The notes below the pieces were generated by a model, which saw nothing but the letters and a program-made list of their open reading frames with translations, did no database searches and was not told where the DNA came from. The translations under genes were made by a program, and so were the position numbers. Below, one piece after another: positions 54,029 to 64,000 of a stretch of DNA of 64,000 nt (positions are counted from its first letter, which is position 1; every line of letters begins with the position of its first letter). Source of the DNA: Selaginella moellendorffii. Lineage: Eukaryota > Streptophyta > Lycopodiopsida > Selaginellales > Selaginellaceae. The stretch covers positions 504,966 to 568,965 of the forward strand of contig NW_003314339.1 in assembly GCF_000143415.4 (NCBI RefSeq). Reading direction: 5' to 3'.

Positions 54029-56447
54029 CCAAGTCCTCTCACTTGACAAGCCTGTGATCATGCATGGACTCTTCCATGCTCGGCCCCATGGGCCACCCCT
54101 TTGAAGTTGGCTCCTTCAACTAGGGTATTCGTTCCCCCCAACTTGCCAATCTCACTTAGCAAGTCATCCAGCCACTGTAATATGGTTCATGCATAAGCGT
54201 GAAAGCCCTTGATCCTTGACTTTCGTTCAAAGCCTTCTCTTTGAAGGCTCGGGAACAACTTCCCTAACCTTGAAAGCCTTGCCTCATGGCAAGCTTCAAG
54301 ACCACGCTTCTGCTGCGCCATTCTGATTTCGCGTGTTCCTTGAACCATTTACGTTTGGCCTTTCTAGGTACTAAGCTACCTAGAATCCTCTTTGGGAACC
54401 TTGAAGGAACTCTGTCCCTCAGCTTGCTAAGGCCTCCCTTTTTTGCAAGCTTTATAGTTGCCATATAGTCTAACATGGACAATTCCATATTTTAGACTCT
54501 CCATGGCATCACGGTTGCTAGTGGCAACACCCTCGAGCCCCCACTTGATGCTCCACTCCCAGCTGGCATAACCAACCTTGGCTATGCCCTTCGATTCCTG
54601 TGGTTCGGTTCTATCCCCTTACTTATTGCTTTTGGCTTCACACCTTTCCTTCGGTCATTCTCCTCCAGACCAAGAGGATAGCTTTGCACTTTATATCATG
54701 CCTTAGCAAGTATTCTTAGGGATGGACCTACCCAATAGCCCATGGAGTGGTTCCTCAATCCGGGTATGCTCACCTTATAATCCCACACACTGGGATTACC
54801 TTGTTGCTTATGGGCCTTTACATGCCCATCACTAGCCTTGCCAAAATTCCATTTTTGGCTTTGTCCAACTCGGGTAGACAGTCCTCTCCTGTCTCCGCAA
54901 CCTTGGACATTTGGATAGCACCTTCTATCCATCATTGGCTAGGGACTTAGTCCCTTGGGTCTTATCCATTGCCCTCGCGACATCAAACACCACCTTCTGG
55001 TGTTCTAGAGTGTTCGGGTGTCCCAATGATGGCTTTCTTGACAATGAGTATTTCCTTTTATGACATTGACTTACTATATCGCAACATAAGCAACTTATCC
55101 CCCGTAAGGGTATATCCAACTTCCTTATGCTATTAAGAAGTCTTGGGTAGCTACCTTCTACCCGTTTAGCTAGTTATTTTGCACCTCTTGCTTAGTTGCC
55201 TCATAGTTGTCAAGTCCTACAACTCATTGTTTGGTGCTTCCACACCTCCATCATTATCTGGATCACCACACTCCAACTACATGCTCTGCAGCTTAGGCTA
55301 TGCCATTCCCGTTTCCCTTGGGATTCCTTTGGCAAGGGGTTTTCATGAACCCACCAACATAGCCTCAAGGTATCACACCTTGGCACATTTGGTGTCTCCA
55401 CACCATCGGCTCCACGAGCCTACCTCTATGACACTTCCCCTTCGTGTCTAAGTCTTTGCCAAGACCAACACCGCCCTTTCTCATGCCAACCATTCGTTAG
55501 CACTGCACCATAGAGGTCCCACACAACTTCGTGTCAAAGTTGTTTTCTTCTGGGAACACCTTTTCCATAACTTTAGCATGGCATATTTTGCCATCGATGA
55601 GATACCCTCTGTTCTCATCCTTGGATCCTATGACCCCCCCCCATCCTTTGTGGGGTACAACACACCTCAGTCCAAATGCTTCCATCAGTCCTTTTAGGAC
55701 CATCCGTTGACTCTACTTGAGTCATCCAGTAGTTTTGGACGTGGTTAATCCACAGACCCGTAAGGTCTTACTTGTGAGGCACTAGCTCACTGGAATACAC
55801 TTCTTGCATTCCTGTCCCACTCAAAAGGACTATTTTCACAAGTGTTACTCTGACACTTGATTTTGTTCTCTGGGGGCCACCTTTGCCCCTTAGGACTACT
55901 TGTCCATGTGATGAGAATACCACTCATCTCTAAGTACACCCCCCAACTCCTTGGGTTGTTCCAGCATTTATTAAAGGTAGCCCCGGCTACCATTTCAAGG
56001 ACTTGAGTCCTCTTCCGTATTTGACCTCCCACGGTCATTACCTCTGGTCTCACATTCATGAGCACCAACCTCAACTATATGAGGATAATCTTATAACTCC
56101 TTTATTGTTTTGGAGTCTCTATCTTTTCTGTGATCCCAACTATAGTTGTTTACCACAACTAGCTTAGCCAATTTGCCGAGACAAATGCTCATCCGCATCA
56201 CATCCTCAACTCAATGAGGAAAACCTTGCACTGTTCCCAAGATCCCAAAGTCGTTCCATTATTGGCCCTTTTCTATCCACCACCTCGTCTACAAGTTCAC
56301 ACATGAACTGTAATGGAGAGCCATGTCTTCCCGACTTGCTACTCCTCAAGGATAAGCCCACTCCTCGGACCTTCCAATGCCAACACTAGTGGTGATATAC
56401 TTGAGCACCAATAAAAGTCGGACTAAGGAACAGCTCCGATACTAAAT
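54029..56447 (-). repeat. truncated LARD internal region
   Basis: It starts in mid-domain at CCAAGTCCTCTCAC directly after the LTR end, so about 1.5 kb of internal sequence is missing. It is nearly identical to 59623-62041 at an offset of 5594 bp. Non-coding. A mutated primer-binding site (TTAGTATCGGAGC) is at its right end. Confidence 0.85.
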
Positions 56448-57561
56448 TGTAAGCGACTATATTTTCCATTCTACTTTAGTCAGTTAACCACACTTCCAAC
56501 CACTTGGAGGAGTCTCACTCACAACCTCCATAAGTCCTATTCCAGACTTGGGCTTGCTAGCCCCAAGAATGGCATCCCCGCCACTCAACCTTTGCACTTG
56601 ATCCAAGTGCTCCACGTGTCCGATCCCATGACCGACACCCCAAGGTACCACTGACATATCAACCCGTTACGCTAAGGCCATGCCCCTTTACCTTGGCCAC
56701 ACCGGTGGTCTAACACCACCTGCATCACAGACCCATCTCTCAAGGACTGGGCCATCCGTCCATGAGTGATCATTCCAGATCCACTCCTTAGCATTCTTAG
56801 GATGCCCACAGACATGGGGAATAGCCTTCCCCAATATCCCTTTTCTGGTCTTCACCAAATCCCTTTCTGCCCATGGCCGTGTTCGCCAACACTGCCACTG
56901 GATCAAGGCCCACAGGCCCGACCACTAAGTCCCACGGTCCTCGGGGACTTCCTCACCACACGACCATGTCCTTGGTCACTACCCCAGAGGACTGCTCCTC
57001 TTCCTTTCCACAGTCTGGGCCTTTGGGACAACATTTCGAAACACCGTGGCCTTACGCGAGCCACCTAGGTACTCTCCCCGCCTTCCGCCTTTAGGTGCTC
57101 TAGCCATGGGCTTAGAGCGAGGTTCCATTGAGCCACGACATGTATCCAAGTAGGTAGTGCCACCCACACTTGGACTGGGAGCATCGGCCAGTCGATCTCC
57201 CGGGGGAACTAGAGCCAGCTCTTGAACACTTCACCAAGCTACCCCGCTTGTCGGTCCGTGTTCACTCTAGTCTTGGACTTCCCAGTGGGCAGCTCATCAC
57301 CCAACACTGGGTCCGGCCTTCCTGGGCCAAACTGGCCTTTCCTGGCCAAACTGGCTCCACTGCAGTCCTCCCCCTACTATACTTTTGGAGCTCACCAAAC
57401 CCCCCAGGGTCTGAGAGACGAACGCTTTGGGCTTTCACCGTCTCAGGCTCTGGACTCGGACTCGGACTCGGACTCGGACTCGGACTCGGACTCGGATTCG
57501 GACTCGGACTCGGGCTCGGGCTCGGTCTCGGCCTCGGCCTTGGTCTCGGTCTTGGTCCCAA

Positions 57562-57593
<32 letters not shown>

Positions 57594-58154
57594 CCGGTCT
57601 CGGTCTCGACTTCGGACTCCATCTCGGGTCCATCTCGGACTCCATCTCGGACTCCATCTCGGACTCCATCTCGGGTCCATCTCGGACTCCATCTCGGACT
57701 CCATCTCGGGTCCACCTCGGACTCCACCTCGGACTCCATCTCGGGTTCACCTCGGACTCCACCTCGGACTCCATCTCGGGCTCCATATCGGTTCCATCTC
57801 GGACTCCATCTCGGACTCCATTTTGGGTCCATCTCGGGTCCACCTCGGACTCCATCTCGGGGTCCTTCTCGGACTCCACTTCGGACTCCACTTCGGACTC
57901 CAACTCGGGCCCATCTCGGACACTTCCACGTGTCATGTGTTGGTCCTTTTGGGTCCCTTTTTGGAGCCTCGCTTATGGCTCGCTTCGTGCTCATTCCTCG
58001 AGCACTTCGTTGGGAGTTCCACTCCCGCTCTTGACTTTTTCAAGTCGGAGCTTTTGGTCCAAACGTGTTACGCTCGTTTGGCTCTTGCTTCGGCCACTAC
58101 CACGTGGCGCCCTTTCCGGCTCTACTTTGGGGCCTAGGGATTTTGTGTCTCACA
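56448..58154 (-). repeat. LARD LTR, second of tandem array
   Basis: 1707 bp, starting TGTAAGCGAC and ending GTGTCTCACA. It shares private variants (CATCTCGGGGTCCTTCTC) with the LTR at 62042-63730. Confidence 0.9.
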
Positions 58155-61100
58155 ACTCCACCACCCATAGACGAAGTTCGATGTCCTCATCGAACGGTAA
58201 ACCATTTTATAAAGTAACACCCGCATGTGTTACCATTTCCATCCTTGGCACCTAGCCAATATTTGTTAATGGTTTGACATTGAAGGCTCACCATGCCTTC
58301 TCCATATTCGTCAATGGTTTGCCATTGAAGGCTCACCATGCCTTTTGCATATTCCTCAATGGTTTGACACCAAAGGCTCACCATGCCTTACCTATCCTCT
58401 AAGGAGGGTAGTCTCTCCAACTTAGAGACTAATTGGACCACATGTAGTGGTTCTCTCCTTTTATTGGTTTAGTTTTTGCTAAACCTCTTAGAGACCCTTC
58501 TCTAAGTCAATCCCACTACTCCTTCTCAAGTAGTCTCAATTTCCATCTATTGAACGTTTGCACCTTGGAACTTTTACTCTTTGGACTTTTGGAAGTCAAT
58601 TTCCTAGGTGTCTCCAACACATTAGTGTTCCTCGCCTAACTTTGCCACTTGGATTCCATCCAAGGGATTCCACGGCCCTATCCTGGCCATTCATCTTTTG
58701 CTCCTATCCGTTGATTGTTGCACCCAACAACACCGAATGTCTACCTCCCTCCTTGAGGTATTCCTTTGATTCCATAGCAAAGGCTTTGTTTTGCCAAGAC
58801 TAGGGTGTTCACCCCTAGTAAGTCTCTTTAGCACCTTCTGCTGTGGGCTTTATCCACGGCCCAACTTGTGACCCTCCCATGGGTCTTTTATAGAGACTAC
58901 TTTCCTTGCTCATACTATGCCATCGTAATGACATAGCTTACTTCCCTAAGGTGCTTTTCCCACTTGGTCACCTTGACCAAGCCACACCATCATCAATAGT
59001 TCAAATTAACACTTTGAACTAGGAACCTTATTCCTTAACCCAAACAAAGACCTTGTCCTTATTTAGCCACAAGATCACTTAGTGATTTCACCTCGGCACC
59101 TTAACAGGTTTGCCAATAGGTACTAGGTCTTCTAGACCTTCAAATTGTTGACTATAACCCCGGGGGCATCCCCCACACTTGGCGGTGCACCCAAGCCAGC
59201 CCTTACGGCCAAGGGTTCATAGCAATTGAGATTAGGTGTCCCCATCTCACTCACCAGGTCCTTGGTGCCACTTGCACCAAAGCGTTCAAGTTAGATATGC
59301 CAAGCTTTCACACTAAGCAATCTAACCGTGCATCACGACTCCGAGGCATCCCTCGCTTGGCAGTGTGCCCAAACCAGTCTCCCCACTGAGAGTCCATGAC
59401 CACCGAAATATAAGTGTCCTCATATTCCAAACCATCACCATGCCCTAGTGATTTGGGACTCGAACCCAAGCACTAGAGGGTCGGGACTCGAACCCAACCT
59501 CCGTATATGCATCTACGGACGGCATCACACAAGATGCCTAGCGTGACTCCCCACGCCGGTGCACCAACCTATATTTAAAGCGCGCTACAAATCACAGCTT
59601 AGGAACCTAGTTCCTTCGCACTGCCAAGTCCTCTCACTTGACAAGCCTGTGATCATGCATGGACTCTTCCATGCTCGGCCCCATGGGCCACCCCTTTGAA
59701 GTTGGCTCCTTCAACTAGGGTATTCGTTCCCCCCAACTTGCCAATCTCACTTAGCAAGTCATCCAGCCACTGTAATATGGTTCATGCATAAGCGTGAAAG
59801 CCCTTGATCCTTGACTTTCGTTCAAAGCCTTCTCTTTGAAGGCTCGGGAACTACTTCCCTAACCTTGAAAGCCTTGCCTCATGGCAAGCTTCAAGACCAC
59901 GCTTCTGCTGCGCCATTCTGATTTCGTGTGTTCCTTGAACCATTTACGTTTGGCCTTTCTAGGTACTAAGCTACCTAGAATCCTCTTTGGGAACCTTGAA
60001 GGAACTCTGTCCCTCAGCTTGCTAAGGCCTCCCTTTTTGCAAACTTTATAGTTGCCATATAGTCTAACATGGACAATTCCATATTTTAGACTCTCCATGG
60101 CATCACGGTTGCTAGTGGCAACACCCTCGAGCCCCCACTTGATGCTCCACTCCCAGCTGGCATAACCAACCTTGGCTATGCCCTTCGATTCCTGTGGTTC
60201 GGTTCTATCCCCTTACTTATTGCTTTTGGCTTCACACCTTTCCTTCGGTCATTCTCCTCTAGACCAAGAGGATAGCTTTGCACTTTCTATCATGCCTTAG
60301 CAAGTATTCTTAGGGATGAACCTACCCAATAGCCCATGGAGTGGTTCCTCAATCCGGGTATGCTCACCTTATAATCCCACACATTGGGATTACCTTGTTG
60401 CTTATGGGCCTTTACATGCCCATCACTAGCCTTGCCAAAATTCCATTTTTGGCTTTGTCCAACTCAGGTAGACAGTCCTTTCCTGTCTCCGCAACCTTGG
60501 ACATTTGGATAACACCTTCTATCCATCATTGGCTAGGGACTTAGTCCCTTGGGTCTTATCCATTGCCCTCGCGACATCAAACACCACCTTCTGGTGTTCT
60601 AGAGTGTTCGGGTGTCCCAATGATGGCTTTCTTGACAATGAGTATTTCCTTTTATGACATTGACTTACTATATCGCAACATAAGCAACTTATCCCCCGTA
60701 AGGGTATATCCAACTTCCTTATGCTATTAAGAAGTCTTGGGTAGCTACCTTCTACCCGTTTAGCTAGTTATTTTGCACCTCTTGCTTAGTTGCCTCATAG
60801 TTGTCAAGTCCTACAACTCATTGTTTGGTGCTTCCACACCTCCATCATTATCTGGATCACCACACTCCAACTACATGCTCTGCAGCTTAGGCTATGCCAT
60901 TCCCGTTTCCCTTGGGATTCCTTTGGCAAGGGGTTTTCATGAACCCACCAACATAGCCTCAAGGTATCACACCTTGGCACATTTGGTGTCTCCACACTAT
61001 CGGCTCCACGAGCCTACCTCTATGACACTTCCCCTTCGTGTCTAAGTCTTTGCCAAGACCAACACCGCCCTTTCTCATGCCAACCATTCGTTAGCACTGC

Positions 61101-62041
61101 ACCATAGAGGTCCCACACAACTTCGTGTCAAAGTTGTTTTCTTCTGGAAACACCTTTTCCATAACTTTAGCATGGCATATTTTGCCATCGATGAGATACC
61201 CTCTGTTCTCATCCTTGGATCCTATGACCCCCCCCCATCCTTTGTGGGGTACAACACACCTCAGTCCAAATGCTTCCATCAGTCCTTTTAGGACCATCCG
61301 TTGACTCTACTTGAGTCATCCAGCAGTTTTGGACGTGGTTAATCCACAGACCCGTAAGGTCCTACTTGTGAGGCACTAGCTCACTGGAATACACTTCTTG
61401 CATTCCTGTCCCACTCAAAAGGACTATTTTCACAAGTGTTACTCTGACACTTGATTTTGTTCTCTGGGGGCCACCTTTGCCCCTTAGGACTACTTGTCCA
61501 TGTGATGAGAATACCACTCATCTCTAAGTACACCCCCCAACTCCTTGGGTTGTTCCAGCATTTATTAAAGGTAGCCCCGGCTACCATTTCAAGGACTTGA
61601 GTCCTCTTCCGTATTTGACCTCCCACGGTCATTACTTCTGGTCTCACATTCATGAGCACCAACCTCAACTATATGAGGATAATCTTATAACTCCTTTATT
61701 GTTTTGGAGTCTCTATCTTTTCCGTGATCCCAACTATAGTTGTTTACCACAACTACCTTAGCCAATTTGCCGAGACAAATGCTCATCCGGATCACATCCT
61801 CAACTCAATGAGGAAAACCTTGCACTGTTCCCAAGATCCCAAAGTCGTTCCATTATTGGCCCTTTTCTATCCACCACCTCGTCTACAAGTTCACACATGA
61901 ACTGTAATGGAGAGCCATGTCTTCCCGACTTGCTACTCCTCAAGGATAAGCCCACTCCTCGGACCTTCCAATGCCAACACTAGTGGTGATATACTTGAGC
62001 ACCAATAAAAGTCGGACTAAGGAACAGCTCCGATACTAAAT
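58155..62041 (-). repeat. LARD internal region, full length, non-coding
   Basis: 3.9 kb between two LTRs with no recognisable protein. Near 58260-58390 a 60-bp motif (CAATGGTTTGACA..AAGGCTCACCATGCC) is repeated three times, against once or twice in other copies. B-box-like motifs are at 59454-59505. Confidence 0.85.
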
Positions 62042-63730
62042 TGTAAGTGACTAAATTTTCCATTCTACTTTAGTCACTTAACCACACTTCCAACCACTTG
62101 GAGGAGTCTCACTCACAACCTCCATAAGTCCTATTCCAGACTTGGGCTTGCTAGCCCCAAGAATGGCATCCCCGCCACTCAACGTTTGCACTTGATCCAA
62201 GTGCTCCACGTGTCCGATCCCATGACCGACACCCCAAGGTACCACTGACATATCAACCCGTTACGCTAAGGCCATGCCCCTTTACCTTGGCCACACCGGT
62301 GGTCTAACACCACCTGCATCACAGACCCATCTCTCAAGGACTGGGCCATCCGTCCATGAGTGATCATTCCAGATCCACTCCTTAGCATTCTTAGGATGCC
62401 CACAGACATGGGGAATAGCCTTCCCCAATATCCCTTTTCTGGTCTTCACCAAATCCCTTTCTGCCCATGACCGTGTTCGCCAACACTGCCACTGGATCAA
62501 GGCCCACAGGCCCGACCACTAAGTCCCACGGTCCTCGGGGACTTCCTCACCACACGACCGTGTCCTTGGTCACTACCCCAGAGGACTGCTCCTCTTCCTT
62601 TCCACAGTCTGGGCCTTTGGGACAACATTTCGAAACACCGTGGCCTTACGCGAGCCACCTGGGTACTCTCCCCGCCTTCCGCCTTTAGGTGCTCTAGCCA
62701 TGGGCTTAGAGCGAGGTTCCATTGAGCCACGACATGTATCCAAGTAGGTAGTGCCACCCACACTTGGACTGGGAGCATCGGCCAGTCGATCTCCCGGGGG
62801 AACTAGAGCCAGCTCTTGAACACTTCACCAAGCTACCCCGCTTGTCGGTCCGTGTTCACTCTAGTCTTGGACTTCCCAGTGGGCAGCTCATCACCCAACA
62901 CTGGGTCCGGCCTTCCTGGGCCAAACTGGCCTTTCCTGGCCAAACTGGCTCCACTGCAGTCCTCCCCCTACTATACTTTTGGAGCTCACCAAACCCCCCA
63001 GGGTCTGGGAGACGAACGCTTTGGGCTTTCACCCTCTCATGCTCCGGACTCGGACTCGGACTCGGACTCGGACTCAGACTCAGACTCGGACTCGGATTCG
63101 GACTCGGACTCGGACTTGGGCTCGGCCTCGGTCTCGGTCTCGGTCCCGATCTCAGTCTCGGTCTCGGTATCGGTCCCGGTCTCGGTCTTGGTCTCGACTT
63201 CGGACTCCATCTCGGGTCCATCTCGGACTCCATCTCGGACTCCATCTCGGGTCCATCTCGGACTCCATCTCGGACTCCATCTCGGGTCCACCTCGGACTC
63301 CACCTCGGACTCCATCTCGGGTCCACCTCGGACTCCACCTCGGACTCCATCTCGGGCTCCATATCGGTTCCAGCTCGGACTCCATCTCGGACTCCATTTT
63401 GGGTCCATCTCGGGTCCACCTCGGACTCCATCTCGGGGTCCTTCTCGGACTCCACTTCGGACTCCACTTCGGACTCTAACTCGGGCCCATCTCGGACACT
63501 TCCACGTGTCATGTGTTGGTCCTTTTGGGTCCCTTTTTGGAGCCTCGCTTATGGCTCGCTTCGTGCTCATTCCTCGAGCACTTCGTTGGGAGTTCCACTC
63601 CCGCTCTTAACTTTTTCAAGTCGGAGCTTTTGGTCCAAACGTGTTACGCTCGTTTGGCTCTTGCTTCGGCCACTACCACGTGGCGCCCTTTCCGGCTCTA
63701 CTTTGGGGCCTAGGGATTTTGTGTCTCACA
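62042..63730 (-). repeat. LARD LTR, third of tandem array
   Basis: 1689 bp, starting TGTAAGTGAC and ending GTGTCTCACA; near-identical to 56448-58154. Confidence 0.9.
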
Positions 63731-64000
63731 ACTCCACCACCCATAGACGAAGTTCGATGTCCTCATCGAACGGTAAACCATTTTATAAAGTAACACCCGC
63801 ATGTGTTACCATTTCCATCCTTGGCACCTAGCCAATATTTGTCAATGGTTTGACATTGAAGGCTCACCATGCCTTCTCCATATTCGTCAATGGTTTGCCA
63901 TTGAAGGCTCACCATGCCTTTTGCATATTCCTCAATGGTTTGACACCAAAGGCTCACCATGCCTTACCTATCCTCTAAGGAGGGTAGTCTCTCCAACTTA
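63731..64000 (-). repeat. start of a further LARD internal region
   Basis: Matches 58155-58424 with very few differences and continues beyond the window. Confidence 0.85.

Overview
The window is nuclear DNA from a eukaryote, most likely a land plant. The evidence is plant-type Ty3/Gypsy elements primed by initiator-Met tRNA, spliceosomal introns, a TTTAGGG telomere-like tract and a DUF7869-type protein. The presence of DUF7869 makes a non-seed plant plausible, but the species cannot be named from this sequence. No ordinary host gene, rRNA, tRNA gene, CRISPR array or bacterial feature was found. Essentially the whole window is nested mobile DNA.

Left part (1-24440). A young Ty3/Gypsy element (E1, minus strand) has an open gag-pol frame running off the left edge. 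It sits inside the integrase of an older, decayed Ty3/Gypsy element (E2, minus strand; integrase remnants 4409-6592, gag 15118-15618 and 23125-23748, LTR 23940-24440). E2 has also been entered by members of one large non-coding LTR family, called here the LARD family (large retrotransposon derivative). Its LTRs are about 1.5-1.9 kb, start TGTGAGACAC and end GTCGCTTACA. They carry stop-free GAGTCC/GAGACC and GAGATGGAGTCC minisatellites, which create dozens of long but meaningless ORFs. LARD copies here are a solo LTR (TSD ATAGT), a compound copy at 6593-15118 and a full-length copy at 15619-23124 (TSD ATCCC).

Middle part (24455-52162). This holds the most interesting object: a large DNA transposon, called T here, of about 10.9 kb after removing a nested LARD (27366-33102, TSD CTTCT). 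It is bounded by perfect 22-bp terminal inverted repeats at 24455-24476 and 41077-41098. One side carries a DUF7869-family protein with DDE-like motifs (minus strand). The other side carries, on the plus strand, a protein with a ParB/sulfiredoxin-like motif, a second ORF resembling a degenerate DNA-methyltransferase fold, and an acidic protein ending in an FCP1/SCP-like HAD phosphatase domain. A second, inverted and partial copy (B, 44475-52162) keeps parts lost from the first. T is studded with about 20 copies of an imperfect palindrome (TGGCATG..GGCC..CATGCC), many placed just upstream of the 3' splice site of tiny introns. Between the copies lie a short unique spacer, a LARD LTR and a 5'-truncated LINE.

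Right part (52163-64000). Three LARD LTRs alternate with internal regions in a tandem array with a repeat period of 5594 bp.

Most coding remnants are broken by TAG or TGA codons that are explicable as C-to-T changes, as expected for methylated, silenced plant transposons. E1 is the exception.
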